A stretch of 64,000 nt of DNA. Source: Propioniciclava flava (GTDB taxonomy: Bacteria; Actinomycetota; Actinomycetes; Propionibacteriales; Propionibacteriaceae). Shown piece after piece: positions 54,701 to 63,967 of the stretch (positions are counted from its first letter, which is position 1; each line of letters starts with the position of its first letter). The notes under the pieces are model-generated. The model did no database searches. It had not been told where the DNA came from and was given only the letters and a program-made list of their open reading frames with translations. The stretch spans positions 1-64,000 of the forward strand of contig NZ_PPCV01000008.1 in NCBI RefSeq assembly GCF_004126535.1. The letters run 5' to 3'. The translations under genes were made by a program, and so were the position numbers.

Positions 54701-55728
54701 CAGTGGTTCCTTCCAAGATCGCCGATGCCCAGCGAACCGCTGGCATCGACCGGTGCGGATGAGGTGAGAGCGGGAGCATCCGCGTCCCCGGCCAGGTGCG
54801 GCGCGGGCGGCGGCGACTCCAAAAAGTCGATCGAGGGGCAGAAGAAGGTGGTGCCGGTCACGGCGGTCGAGAAGTCGAGGATCCGGTCGTAGGTGCCCGG
54901 CGGGTTCCCGATGAACATGTTGCGCAGCATCTCCAGCGTGATGTCCGGGTCGGCCGCATAGGCGATGTAGTAGGTGCCGAACTCGCCCGAACCGAGTTCC
55001 CCAAACGGCATGTTCGCTCGGAGGATCTCCCGGGGCGTGCCGTCGGGGGCGTCGTCGAGCGAGTTGAGGGCCACGTGGGAGTTCGCGGGCTTCACGTCGT
55101 CGGGCATCTCGATGTCGTCGAGCTTGGTACGCCCGATGACCCGCTCCTGCTGGCCGGTGCTCAGCGCGTTCCAGGCCGCCATGTCGTGGAGGTACTTCTG
55201 CACCATCACGTAACTGCCGCCCGCCACCTGCGGGTCGGTGTCGTCGATGATGGCGGCCCGCACCGCGTCCTCATCTTCGGGATTCTCGGTGCCGTCCACG
55301 AAACCGAGGAGATCGCGCTGCTCGTAGAACCGGAAGCCGTGCGTCTCGTCGACCACCTCCACGGCATCGCCGAGGCGGGCCAGGATCTGGGCGCCCAACT
55401 CGAAGCACACCCCCATGGCCTCGCTGCGCACGTGGAACAGCAGGTCACCGGGCGTCGCGGGTGCCGCATGCCGCTCCCCGACAGGAGGGTCGAAGGGGGT
55501 CAGTTTGGCGGGGCGTGGACCGCTGTAAAGCCGATCCCAGGCGTCTGAACCGATGCCGACGACGACATCGAGGCGATTCTCCGGCGTCCGGAAGCCGACG
55601 GATCGGCGGACCGCTTGGAGATCTTGGAGCGCGTCACGCACGGCATCCTCGCCACCTTCACGGAGGGTCACAACGAGGAAGAGCGCCGCGCCGGTCAGCG
55701 GATGAACGATTCCTTGAGGGCGTGTCAC
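54700..55728 (-). CDS. DyP-type haem peroxidase with encapsulin-loading tail
   Basis: The 342-residue peroxidase has the GFVDGTENP motif, the proximal haem His in KPANSHVAL, and IGNPPGTYDRILDFSTAVTG near the end of the fold. The C-terminus after a Pro/Ala linker ends SGSLGIGDLGRNH, the loading peptide (consensus GSLGIGSL) that docks cargo in encapsulin. Start GTG 55728 is chosen: TACGGT lies seven bases upstream, and it begins MTRPQGIVHPLTGAA, the family's usual opening. Its stop overlaps the encapsulin start. Confidence 0.93.
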   Translation of the reverse strand: MTRPQGIVHPLTGAALFLVVTLREGGEDAVRDALQDLQAVRRSVGFRTPENRLDVVVGIGSDAWDRLYSGPRPAKLTPFDPPVGERHAAPATPGDLLFHVRSEAMGVCFELGAQILARLGDAVEVVDETHGFRFYEQRDLLGFVDGTENPEDEDAVRAAIIDDTDPQVAGGSYVMVQKYLHDMAAWNALSTGQQERVIGRTKLDDIEMPDDVKPANSHVALNSLDDAPDGTPREILRANMPFGELGSGEFGTYYIAYAADPDITLEMLRNMFIGNPPGTYDRILDFSTAVTGTTFFCPSIDFLESPPPAPHLAGDADAPALTSSAPVDASGSLGIGDLGRNH

Positions 55729-55914
55729 AAACCCCACCGTAGTCGAGACGCGACACGAATCGATGCATCGCGCACGAGTCATCCCAGAGGGAGAGCCGCG
55801 CCCCTTGTGGGCCTGCGCAAGGCCCACGCCCTGGCCGGGAGTGGGTCGGGCATGGTCCCCGCGTGGGCCTGGAGGCCCTGGGGCGGGCAGGCGGGGGTGC
55901 GGGAGGGTCGTCCC

Positions 55915-58191
55915 ATGAGTAGGCGTGTGGAATCACCGGCTGGGCGTCGGCAGCGAGAACGTGGCAATGCGGGTTTGGGCTACATCGCCATTGCCCTGAT
56001 CGCCGCACTCGTCTGCTCGTCCGTCGTCACCACCGTTCCGATGGCCCGCGTGACCGCCACGGTGCGCTGCGCGGTCGACTCCATCGTGAACCTGAAGTGG
56101 ATGATGGACGGCTGCGTCGATGCTGCGCGCACCGGCAATCCCGGGCAGCCCACCACCCCGGGGAATCCGACCACCCCACCCGGGGGAACTCCGTCCACGC
56201 CTCCCGATCCCAACGGAGGCCATCCACCCACATCGTGCGACGACCCCGTGTACGGCCCCTACAACGCCCTCCCCGACCGCATCGTCGGCCAGAGCAAAAG
56301 CGTCAACCATGTGACGACGGACGCGAATCCGCGGATGGTTCGCTTCGACTGCGTCTGGTACTACATCCCGACCGATTGCGGCGCGCCACCGTCGGGCTGG
56401 AGTGAGGGGCTCACGCCCAACGCGGGAGTGGACATCGCCCCCTTCCGCTCATGCGTCACCTCGGGGCGCGGCGAGGCGACACCGAAGGAATCCGACAACC
56501 CTGAGTGCAGCAACACGATGCCAGCCGGTATGCAGCCGGGCCAGGCGGATGGCGCACGCGTCCAGATCGGGTGCGCCATCTACGTGGTGCCCCAGGAATG
56601 CTCCGCGCAGTGGAGTTCCTACGTGGACGCCGACAGCGGCGCAGGTCACCTCTCGGGGGCCGCGCCCACCGTCACCGCCGGCGTTGACCTGGCCAAGTGC
56701 ATTCTGAATACCTACAACAAGCTGGAAGCCGACTGCGCCGTTTGGTCGCAAGGGAATACGGCAACCAAGACAACGCAGATCCTGTTCTGGAAGTGGAGCA
56801 AGAGCGACGGCATGGTGGTAGAGAAGCTCGGCGACGGCCGCTACAAGGTGACGCTGGCTCATGGCAAGGGAAAGGGCGCGGGGATCGAGTTCAACCTCTC
56901 GGCAGGCAACGCTACGGCGTCTGCGGGCCTGTGGGGAATGAGCGGCGTAGACCAGACCGACGTGTACGAGTTCGCCAACGAAACCGATGCCCAGGCCTGG
57001 CTTGACTGGTACAAGGAGTACGACGCCGCTGACAAAACGGTCGCCGACCTAGACCGGAAGTACGGCTGCTACAGCAAGAAAACCTGTACCTCCAAGCGTG
57101 ACAGCGGTCCCACCTGCATGCGCTATGGCATGTGTGACAACGGCCACATCAACTACCCGGAATCGGCACGGACGCTGCGCGACCTCCAGCAGCGCGAGCC
57201 CGATCACAAACGCGCCTCGCAAGGGTGGGCCGACACGACCGAGGTCACCGTCGATCTGTCGGTGGGCGCGAAGAGCGGCAAAGGCAAGGGTGAAGGCGAG
57301 AAGAGCGGTGCGACCCCTAGCCTCGAAGCCAGCCTCTCCTACTCACACTCCAGCAAGAGCGCGGTCTCCCAGGTGACCCGTCCCGACGGCAGCCATTCGG
57401 CGAGCTGGTCCACCTCGTCGATGAACGGTATCGCCGCACTGGTGAGCTTCGGGCTGGCGAGCCCGACTGCACTGGAGGGCGTCGGCAAACTGCAGGGGAA
57501 CTTCGCCAAGGAGTGGAAGGGCGGGACGACCATCACCGCCACGTGGGACAAGGACGGGACGCTGACGGCCTTGTCGTATCGGCTCGACAAAGAGGCACTG
57601 ACCAGCGTGAAGAAAGGTATCTCCCTGGGGGCGAACTACGGGTTGCTTGGCGCATCCGTGTCGCTGACTCAGACCGATTCGGACGGGACTGCGACCGTCC
57701 TTGAGAACCGAATCGATTTCACCTTGCACCCTGAGCTCCGGGAGCAATACCAGACGATCGCGGATGAGTCGTTCCCAGGTGGCAGCCGAGGAGCCCTCGA
57801 CGGCAATCACGTCCGCTTCAGCGTCCAGGAATCCGAGGAGCAACTCGAGAGCCTGCAGGAGGCCGCCAAGCAGGGGGCAACCCGGAGCCTGGAATACGAG
57901 GTCGACAAGAGCGAGACCACCAAGGAGGTCGGAGTGACGTTCGGGGGGCTTGTGCTCGCCAAGGCGAACTGGACGACGACTTCTGATGAGCGCAACCTCA
58001 GCTCATCCAGCCTGGAAGTCACGGACGTCAACGGGACCAGGCAGACCGTCGACCCGGCCCCGAAGTGTTATCTCCCCACCTTCGACAAGCCCGAGGACTA
58101 CTACCCCGGATCCAGCTCGAACGTCTCGACGAGTAGCCACCCCTACGACCAAGGTTACGACTTCAGCCACTCCACCACGCCGATCGACTGA
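55915..58191 (+). CDS. Large secreted or surface protein of unknown function
   Basis: The 758-residue protein starts at ATG 55915 after GGAGGG. A hydrophobic helix (GLGYIAIALIAALVCSSVV, about 21-40) preceded by Arg and Gly resembles the class III pilin-like leader of Tad-exported actinobacterial proteins. A Pro/Thr/Gly linker (about 70-100) follows. Cysteine-rich units recur (FDCVWYYIPTDC, then QIGCAIYVVPQEC). The C-terminal half (about 430-750) is Ser/Thr/Lys-rich, with repeats such as SVGAKSGKGKGEGEKSG. Codon use is less GC-biased than neighbours. Family not recognised. Confidence 0.75.
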   Translation: MSRRVESPAGRRQRERGNAGLGYIAIALIAALVCSSVVTTVPMARVTATVRCAVDSIVNLKWMMDGCVDAARTGNPGQPTTPGNPTTPPGGTPSTPPDPNGGHPPTSCDDPVYGPYNALPDRIVGQSKSVNHVTTDANPRMVRFDCVWYYIPTDCGAPPSGWSEGLTPNAGVDIAPFRSCVTSGRGEATPKESDNPECSNTMPAGMQPGQADGARVQIGCAIYVVPQECSAQWSSYVDADSGAGHLSGAAPTVTAGVDLAKCILNTYNKLEADCAVWSQGNTATKTTQILFWKWSKSDGMVVEKLGDGRYKVTLAHGKGKGAGIEFNLSAGNATASAGLWGMSGVDQTDVYEFANETDAQAWLDWYKEYDAADKTVADLDRKYGCYSKKTCTSKRDSGPTCMRYGMCDNGHINYPESARTLRDLQQREPDHKRASQGWADTTEVTVDLSVGAKSGKGKGEGEKSGATPSLEASLSYSHSSKSAVSQVTRPDGSHSASWSTSSMNGIAALVSFGLASPTALEGVGKLQGNFAKEWKGGTTITATWDKDGTLTALSYRLDKEALTSVKKGISLGANYGLLGASVSLTQTDSDGTATVLENRIDFTLHPELREQYQTIADESFPGGSRGALDGNHVRFSVQESEEQLESLQEAAKQGATRSLEYEVDKSETTKEVGVTFGGLVLAKANWTTTSDERNLSSSSLEVTDVNGTRQTVDPAPKCYLPTFDKPEDYYPGSSSNVSTSSHPYDQGYDFSHSTTPID

Positions 58192-58197
58192 CCGGCT

Positions 58198-59541
58198 TCA
58201 GGGGGCGATCAGCGAGGCGACCATCACCAGCGGCAGCGAGATGAGCGAGGCCATGGACGTCACAGTGGTCATCGTCTTGAGCGAGCCTTGGGTGGACAGG
58301 CCGAGCAGCGATTTGAACATCCAGAAGAAGTTGCTGTTGACCTGGAGGGCGAACAGCGAACCGGACGCGATGGCGAGCCCGAGCACCACCGGGGAGACGA
58401 CGATCTGGTCGAGGATCGGAGCGATGATGCCCGCGGCGGTGATCGCCGCCACCGACACCGAACCGATCGCCAGGTGCAGCAGGGCCGCGATGAACCAGGC
58501 CAGCAGGATGGACGCGATGATCGGGGTGCCCGCCCCGACGCTGAACAGGCCACCCAGCAGTTTGGCCAGCCCCGTCGCCTTGATGACGGCGCCCAGCGAG
58601 CCGCCCACGCCGGTGACGAGCAGGATCTCACCGGTGGTTTGCAGGCCTTCGCTGAAGGCGGTCGCTGTGCGGTCGGTCCCGACGAAGCGACGGGCCATGA
58701 CGTAAGCACCGACGAGGCCGAGGAACAGCGCGATGTTGGCGTCGCCGAGGAACGCGATCACCGGGTTGTCGATCCCGGCCAGCTCGCACAGTGCCCCGGT
58801 GGCGATCATGAGCAGCGGCACCACGATGGGGGCCAGGCACAGCGCCAGGGAGGGGCGGCGCTGCGGGCTGACCTCGTCACCGGCTTCCTCGATCTCTTCG
58901 GCATTGGAGACCTCTTCGTCCTTGGCGGGCTTCCACCAGCCGTGGTTCAGCATGCGTCGGAACAGCCACGTCGTGACCACTGCGGTCACGGGGCCGATCA
59001 CGATGCCGTAGATCAGGTAGGTCCCCAGTTGGACGTGCAGCAGTCCCGCGATCGATATGGCGGACAGCCCTGGCACGACGAACACGTAGCCGCAGAAGAT
59101 GCCGGTCCCCAAAGCTCCGGCCAGCCAGGCGAGCCCGTTCTTGCCGAGGAACTTCGCCGACGAACGGGCCACGGGGGCGGCGAGGACGACCTGCACGTCC
59201 ACGTAGATGGAGGGGGCGATGGTGCTCAGCGCGACGGTGAGCGCGTACGGCAGCCGGTTGGGCGGGACGACCTTGACCAGCGCCTCGACCATGACCTTGA
59301 ACGCGCCGACCGCATGGAGGAGCGCCCCCATCAACACGCCAAAACCGATCAGTAGCCCGATCTTCGTCATGATGTCGCCGAAGCCCGCCGTGATCGCGTC
59401 GACGGTCTCGGCAAAGCCGATCCCCGAAGCCAGGCCCAGGTAGAGACAGCCGATCACCAGGGCGATAATCGGATCGACCTTGGCTTTGATGATGAGCAGG
59501 ATGATCGCGACGATCGCGATGCCGGTATGCAGAGCAATCAT
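58198..59541 (-). CDS. GntP-family carboxylate/sugar-acid permease
   Basis: The 447-residue membrane protein has 12-14 helices, starting MIALHTGIAIVAIILLII. It matches the gluconate permease/CitMHS ion-transporter group (GNTP fold): FGDIMTKIGLLIGFGVLMGALL and VLAAPVARSSAKFLGKNGLAWLAGALG. A charged cytoplasmic loop (about 228-250) splits the halves. Divergent from a DcuS/CitA-type two-component pair, which should control it. Substrate could be gluconate, citrate or a C4-dicarboxylate. Confidence 0.85.
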   Translation of the reverse strand: MIALHTGIAIVAIILLIIKAKVDPIIALVIGCLYLGLASGIGFAETVDAITAGFGDIMTKIGLLIGFGVLMGALLHAVGAFKVMVEALVKVVPPNRLPYALTVALSTIAPSIYVDVQVVLAAPVARSSAKFLGKNGLAWLAGALGTGIFCGYVFVVPGLSAISIAGLLHVQLGTYLIYGIVIGPVTAVVTTWLFRRMLNHGWWKPAKDEEVSNAEEIEEAGDEVSPQRRPSLALCLAPIVVPLLMIATGALCELAGIDNPVIAFLGDANIALFLGLVGAYVMARRFVGTDRTATAFSEGLQTTGEILLVTGVGGSLGAVIKATGLAKLLGGLFSVGAGTPIIASILLAWFIAALLHLAIGSVSVAAITAAGIIAPILDQIVVSPVVLGLAIASGSLFALQVNSNFFWMFKSLLGLSTQGSLKTMTTVTSMASLISLPLVMVASLIAP

Positions 59542-59623
59542 GGTTCCACTCCGTTGAGGTGTGAGCCACGCCGGTGTGGCCCGGGGCTCAGCCTCCCCCT
59601 CGGCGCCGGGACCGGGCATCCTT

Positions 59624-61240
59624 ATGTTCATAGTGTTCACGGCCCCCCGCAGTGTCGCCTCGCACGTGATGACCGTGCTGGGCGTCGTCGCCGTGCTCGT
59701 GGTGGGGGTATCGGTCGCGTTGGCGACCTGGCAGGCGTCCTCCCAGGTCGAAGCCGCCGCTGCGGATCAGGTGACCCATGTGGCGCGCACAGTGGCAGCA
59801 TCCGATGAGGTTCGCAACGCGCTCACGGCGGGCGCGCCGACCCCGGCGCTCACGGATTTCGCTGAGCGGACGCGGGCCGCGACCGAAACCGATTTCGTGG
59901 TCGTGATGACACCGGCAGGCGTCCGCTTCACCCATCCCAACCCCGACCTGGTGGGCGGACGCTTCCTCGGGACGACGGACGCAGCCCGCACGGGCGGGGT
60001 GGTGGTGGAGGACTACACCGGCTCGCTGGGGCCCTCGACGCGCGCGGTCGTCCCCGTCCTGGAGGATGGCCGCGTCATCGGGCTGGTTTCGGTGGGAATC
60101 GCGCGCGCCAAGGTCTCGCAGGCGTTGGCGGACTTGTGGCCGCAGATCGTCCTGCCGGGGCTGATGGCCGCGCTCGTCGCCGGGACGGGCGCCTGGCTCA
60201 CGGCCCGGCAAGTGCGCCGGGAGACGCTAGGCCTGAATGCGAGTGAGGTGGCTCGGTTGCACGACCACCACGACGCGTTGCTGCACGCGATCCGGGAGGG
60301 GCTGGTCATCACCGACAACGAAGGGCGCATCCAGGTCGTCAACGACGAGGCGATTCGGCTGCTGAATCTCCCCTCGGACGCCGTCGGCGTCCACGTGAGC
60401 GACCTGGGGCTGTCGCGCGACCTCGCCGACCTGCTGACGTCCGCACGCCAAGAAGTGGACGTGCCGTATGCGACCGGGGCGAGGCTGCTGCTCGTGTCCA
60501 GTGATGCTGTCGTGCGGCAGGGACGCCGCACCGCGACGTTGACGACGCTGCGCGACCGGACCGAACTCGAGTCGCTCACAGGACGCCTCAGCGCAACCCA
60601 GGGGCTCGCGGACGCCCTGCACGCCCGCAGCCATGAAGCCGCCAACCGGATGCACACCGTGGTCACGCTCATCGAACTCGGCAAACCCGAGGAAGCTCTC
60701 TCGTTCGCCACAGGGCAGTTGACGGGGGAACGGCTGGCGGATGCGGCGGTCCTTGCGGCGATCGACCCGCCCGTCATCGCCGCGCTGCTGTTGGGGAAGA
60801 CAGCCGAGGCGGCGGAGCGGGGCGTCCGGCTCACCCTCGACCCCGACGCCCACCTGCCCGTCATTCCCGGCGTGGAGTCGGCCCTGGTGACGATTCTGGG
60901 AAACCTGATCGACAACGCGGTAGAAGCGTTGAGCGGACGCAGCGGAGCAGCGATCGTGGTGGACGCGCTCGCGTCCGAGGAGGAGTTACTCGTGACGGTC
61001 AGCGACAATGGCCCCGGCGTCCCCGTGGCGGACGCGGAAGCGATCTTTTCCCGGGGGTTCACCACCAAACCGGGAACCGAGCCGGGTGGTCGGGGTATCG
61101 GATTGACGCTGGTCCGCCAAACTGTCACCGCGCTGGGTGGTCAGATCGCCGTGTCCGAGCCGCCGGGCGCGACGTTTGTGGTGACGCTGCCCACCACCCC
61201 CCAGGGTGCGGGCTTGAGGGAGGGAGACGCTCGTGACTGA
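59624..61240 (+). CDS. DcuS/CitA-type sensor histidine kinase
   Basis: The 538-residue kinase has an N-terminal helix (about 15-35), an extracellular sCache/PAS sensor (VVVMTPAGVRFTHPNPDLVGG, the R-x-TH carboxylate-site pattern), a second helix (about 175-195), a cytoplasmic PAS domain (IREGLVITDNEGRIQVVNDEA), an SpoOB-type H-box with His in HARSHEAANRMHTV, and an ATPase (LGNLIDNAVEAL, DNGPGVP and GRGIGLTLV). It should sense an external carboxylate and phosphorylate the next gene's product. ATG 59624 is the best start; a GTG at 59633 is possible. Confidence 0.9.
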   Translation: MFIVFTAPRSVASHVMTVLGVVAVLVVGVSVALATWQASSQVEAAAADQVTHVARTVAASDEVRNALTAGAPTPALTDFAERTRAATETDFVVVMTPAGVRFTHPNPDLVGGRFLGTTDAARTGGVVVEDYTGSLGPSTRAVVPVLEDGRVIGLVSVGIARAKVSQALADLWPQIVLPGLMAALVAGTGAWLTARQVRRETLGLNASEVARLHDHHDALLHAIREGLVITDNEGRIQVVNDEAIRLLNLPSDAVGVHVSDLGLSRDLADLLTSARQEVDVPYATGARLLLVSSDAVVRQGRRTATLTTLRDRTELESLTGRLSATQGLADALHARSHEAANRMHTVVTLIELGKPEEALSFATGQLTGERLADAAVLAAIDPPVIAALLLGKTAEAAERGVRLTLDPDAHLPVIPGVESALVTILGNLIDNAVEALSGRSGAAIVVDALASEEELLVTVSDNGPGVPVADAEAIFSRGFTTKPGTEPGGRGIGLTLVRQTVTALGGQIAVSEPPGATFVVTLPTTPQGAGLREGDARD

Positions 61241-61916
61241 GGTGCGTGTCCTCATCGTCGAAGACGAGGCTCTGGTGGCCGACGCCCACCGCGACTACGT
61301 GGAACGCGTCGAAGGCTTCGTCGTCGTCGGCGTGGCCGAAACGGTCCAGGAGGCGGTGCGGGCGCTGGCCCACCAGCCAGTCGATCTGGTGCTGCTCGAT
61401 CTGAACCTGCCCGACGGCAGCGGCCTGGAGGTGCTGCAGGGCGTCCGGGCGGCCGGGCGTCCCGTCGACATCATGACCATCACTGCCGCCCGCGAGGTCG
61501 AGCCGGTGCGGACTGCGGTGACGCTGGGCGTCGTGGGGTACCTGCTCAAGCCCTTCACCTTCGCGGACCTGCGCGACCGCCTGGAGGCCTATCGCCGCTA
61601 CCGGGACGGGCTCGCGGGCGCACCCTCCGCCAGCCAGGCCGCCGTCGACGCCATGTTTGGTGAACTGCGGCGTCCCACCGATCCGGGCAACGCCCCTAAA
61701 GGGCTGGATCGGGGCGTCTTGGAAGAGGTCATCGCGCTGCTCCGCGACGCCGGCGCGACGGGACGTTCGGCGTCCGAGGTGGGCGTCGCGGTCGGGTTGT
61801 CGCGCGTCACCGCCCGCCGCTATCTGCAGTACCTGACCGAACAGGGCCGCGCGCTGCGCTCGCAGCGCCTCGGTGGTTCCGGACGCCCGGAAGTCCTGTT
61901 TACCTGGCGGGTGTGA
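61233..61916 (+). CDS. DcuR/CitB-type response regulator
   Basis: The 227-residue protein has a receiver domain with VEDEALVADAH and phospho-acceptor Asp in VLLDLNLPDGSG, and Lys in YLLKPFTFADL. The C-terminal winged helix (GRSASEVGVAVGLSRVTARRYLQYL) is of the CitB/DcuR kind. GTG 61233 follows AGGGAG and overlaps the kinase stop. It likely regulates the divergent GntP permease. Confidence 0.92.
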   Translation: MTEVRVLIVEDEALVADAHRDYVERVEGFVVVGVAETVQEAVRALAHQPVDLVLLDLNLPDGSGLEVLQGVRAAGRPVDIMTITAAREVEPVRTAVTLGVVGYLLKPFTFADLRDRLEAYRRYRDGLAGAPSASQAAVDAMFGELRRPTDPGNAPKGLDRGVLEEVIALLRDAGATGRSASEVGVAVGLSRVTARRYLQYLTEQGRALRSQRLGGSGRPEVLFTWRV

Positions 61917-62033
61917 GGCTGCCCCCTCCTTCACCCGTGAAATGCGGCGATCTATCGACGAAGGAATGCGGCGATGCCATGAGGAAGGCCCATCGTCGGG
62001 AGAATCACAGGCACACACCCGAAGGGACGTCCC

Positions 62034-62261
62034 ATGAGCTTCAACACCGCCGAAAACCCTCTTCTGCTCACCATGCTCGGTTTGTGGGCGCTGGGAATCA
62101 TTGCGGCCGTGGTGATGGCTGGCCGCGTTTCGACGGCGAAAGCGATCAGCCTCACTTTGGTGGCCCTTTTTGCTCCCCTTGTGGGGTCGATCATCGTCGT
62201 CGGGTTCTGGTGCGTGGACGCTGTGCGGCGGCGGCTGCCTCCCGCCCCCTCACGAGTCTGA
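62034..62261 (+). CDS. Small two-helix membrane protein
   Basis: The 75-residue protein has two hydrophobic helices (about 10-30 and 38-62) and an Arg-rich C-terminus (DAVRRRLPPAPSRV). The layout is PLDc_N-like, as in many tiny Actinobacterial membrane proteins; family uncertain. ATG 62034 follows GAAGGGACGTCCC. An 11-base direct repeat AATGCGGCGAT occurs twice in the 117-bp leader (about 61939 and 61963). Confidence 0.6.
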   Translation: MSFNTAENPLLLTMLGLWALGIIAAVVMAGRVSTAKAISLTLVALFAPLVGSIIVVGFWCVDAVRRRLPPAPSRV

Positions 62262-62331
62262 TCCTCAGCGCGACCGCCTCATCGTCAGCGCGCCGCTCGG
62301 CCTCACGACCGCGCGGCGCGTCGGCGGGCCC

Positions 62332-63123
62332 TCAGTCGGCGAATCGCTGCCAGGCGGGCTTGTGAGCGTAGGTGTGCGCGTAGTAGTCACGCAGGGTCAG
62401 CGTGGAGGCGGCGGCCTCGTCGATCACGACGGTCACGGTGCGGTGGAGTTGCAGCACCGATCCGGGGCACATCGCGCTGACCGGGCCTTCAATGAGGCCC
62501 GCGACGGCGTCCGCCTTGCCTTCGCCCTGGGCGACCAGCACGACGGCGCGGGCGTCCATGATGGTGCCGAGGCCTTGGGTGAGGCAGTGGCGCGGCACAT
62601 CGTCCAGCGTCGGGAAGAACCGGGCGTTGTCGCGGCGGGTCTGCTCGTTGAGGGTCTTGATCCGGGTGCGGGAGGCCAGTGAGCTGGTGGGCTCGTTGAA
62701 GCCGATGTGGCCGTTCGATCCGATCCCGAGGATTTGCACGTCGACGCCGCCCGCCGCCTTGATGGCCGCTTCGTAGTCCTCACAGGCCTGACGCAGATCC
62801 TGAGCGCTGCCCTGGGGGACGTGGACGCGGGCCGGGTCGAGGCCCAGGGGCACGGTGACGGTCTCGTTGATGATGGACGCGTAGCTTTGCGGGTCGGACG
62901 CCGGAAGGCCGACGTATTCGTCCAGCGCGAAGGCGGAGGCGCCACTCAGGTCGAGGTCGCCGCGCTGCACGCGGGCGGCCAGGTGCCGGTAGAGCGCCAG
63001 CGGCGAGGAGCCGGTGGCGACACCAAGGACGGCCGGGCCTTCCTTCTGGCTCGCCACCTGGGCGACACGGGCGGCAGCAACCTCGCCAGCCTCGTCGGCG
63101 GTGGAGCAGATCACGATTTCCAT
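62332..63123 (-). CDS. nagB: Glucosamine-6-phosphate deaminase
   Basis: The 263-residue enzyme converts glucosamine-6-phosphate to fructose-6-phosphate and ammonia. It shows VLGVATGSSPLALYRHLA, ASAFALDEYVGL (catalytic Asp), GIGSNGHIGFNEP with the catalytic His, and SLASRTRIKTL. It is downstream of a GntR-family regulator on the same strand; a small GCGGGTG-CTGA-CACCCGC hairpin (63138-63155) lies between them. nagA is elsewhere (10520). Confidence 0.95.
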   Translation of the reverse strand: MEIVICSTADEAGEVAAARVAQVASQKEGPAVLGVATGSSPLALYRHLAARVQRGDLDLSGASAFALDEYVGLPASDPQSYASIINETVTVPLGLDPARVHVPQGSAQDLRQACEDYEAAIKAAGGVDVQILGIGSNGHIGFNEPTSSLASRTRIKTLNEQTRRDNARFFPTLDDVPRHCLTQGLGTIMDARAVVLVAQGEGKADAVAGLIEGPVSAMCPGSVLQLHRTVTVVIDEAAASTLTLRDYYAHTYAHKPAWQRFAD

Positions 63124-63172
63124 GGGTTGTCCTTTCGGCGGGTGCTGACACCCGCGTGCTGATCGGCCTGAT

Positions 63173-63892
63173 TCACGAGTGGAAGCGGCGGCCGTCGAGA
63201 TCCATGTGGATCCGGTAGCGGTCGCCGCGGTAGTAGGAGGTGACGTGCTCCACGGGCACGCCCTGGGCGGTGGAGCGGCGCTGGAACACCAGCGTCGGCG
63301 TCGTGTCGGGGAGGGCCAGCAGTTCGACGAGTCGCGGCGTGGGGGTTTGGGCCCACAGGGTCTGCGCGGCGGCGTCGATGACGCGGCCGTACTGGTCGGC
63401 CAGCAGCCGGTACAAGGAATCGGTGAGGTCGTGGGCGTCGAGGTCGGGGAAGAGCGCCTCGGGGTACCAGCCAGTCTCCAGCGCCATGGGTTCGTCGTCG
63501 GCTAGGCGCAGGCGTTCGACCTGCCAGGCGCGTTCGCGCGCCCCCAGGACGAGCGCGGAGGCGACTTCCGGCGGGGGAACGTGGGCTGCCAGCGTGAGGA
63601 CGCGGGTGCTCGGGGTTGCCCCGCGGCGCCGCATGTCGTCGGTGAAGGACGCCAGGTGCAGGTGGGATTCGAGTCGAGGGCGCACGGCAAACGTGCCGAG
63701 CCCTTGGACGCGTTCCAGCATCCCGTCCGCGACCAGACCGCCCACGGCGGCGCGCACGGTGGCCCGCGAAACCCCGTAGTCGGCTGACAGTTGACGTTCG
63801 GAGGGGATCGCCTGGCCGGGCGTCGCCATACCCAGGATGAGCGCCCGGAGCTGCTGATGCTTCGGGGTGGCCCCGGTCAGCGTTGCGACCAC
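63173..63892 (-). CDS. GntR/HutC-family repressor (NagR/DasR-like)
   Basis: The 239-residue protein has an N-terminal GntR winged helix (SERQLSADYGVSRATVRAAVGGLVADGML) and a C-terminal UTRA effector domain (LLALPDTTPTLVFQRRSTAQGVPVEHVTSYY, YRGDRYRI). It probably represses amino-sugar genes and is released by glucosamine-6-phosphate or GlcNAc-6-phosphate, as in NagR and DasR. GTG 63892 follows GGAGGGGG. The palindrome 63917-63932 lies 25 bp upstream, suggesting self-regulation. Confidence 0.87.
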   Translation of the reverse strand: MVATLTGATPKHQQLRALILGMATPGQAIPSERQLSADYGVSRATVRAAVGGLVADGMLERVQGLGTFAVRPRLESHLHLASFTDDMRRRGATPSTRVLTLAAHVPPPEVASALVLGARERAWQVERLRLADDEPMALETGWYPEALFPDLDAHDLTDSLYRLLADQYGRVIDAAAQTLWAQTPTPRLVELLALPDTTPTLVFQRRSTAQGVPVEHVTSYYRGDRYRIHMDLDGRRFHS

Positions 63893-63916
63893 GACACCCC
63901 CTCCACAGCGGTCCTT

Positions 63917-63932
63917 ACTGGTACGTACCAGT
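63917..63932. promoter_or_regulatory. DasR/NagR-like operator
   Basis: ACTGGTACGTACCAGT is a perfect 16-bp palindrome. Its outer half-sites ACTGGT/ACCAGT match the DasR-responsive element (ACTGGTCTAGACCAGT type). Placed just before the GntR gene, it suits autoregulation. Confidence 0.8.
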
Positions 63933-63967
63933 GTGCTCACTGCGGCCCCCGCGGGCAACCCGCTCGC

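Noticed and set aside
61935-61980. Repeated AATGCGGCGAT before the small membrane protein gene
   Set aside because: Two 11-bp copies only; could be chance or a small duplication, with no link to a known site.
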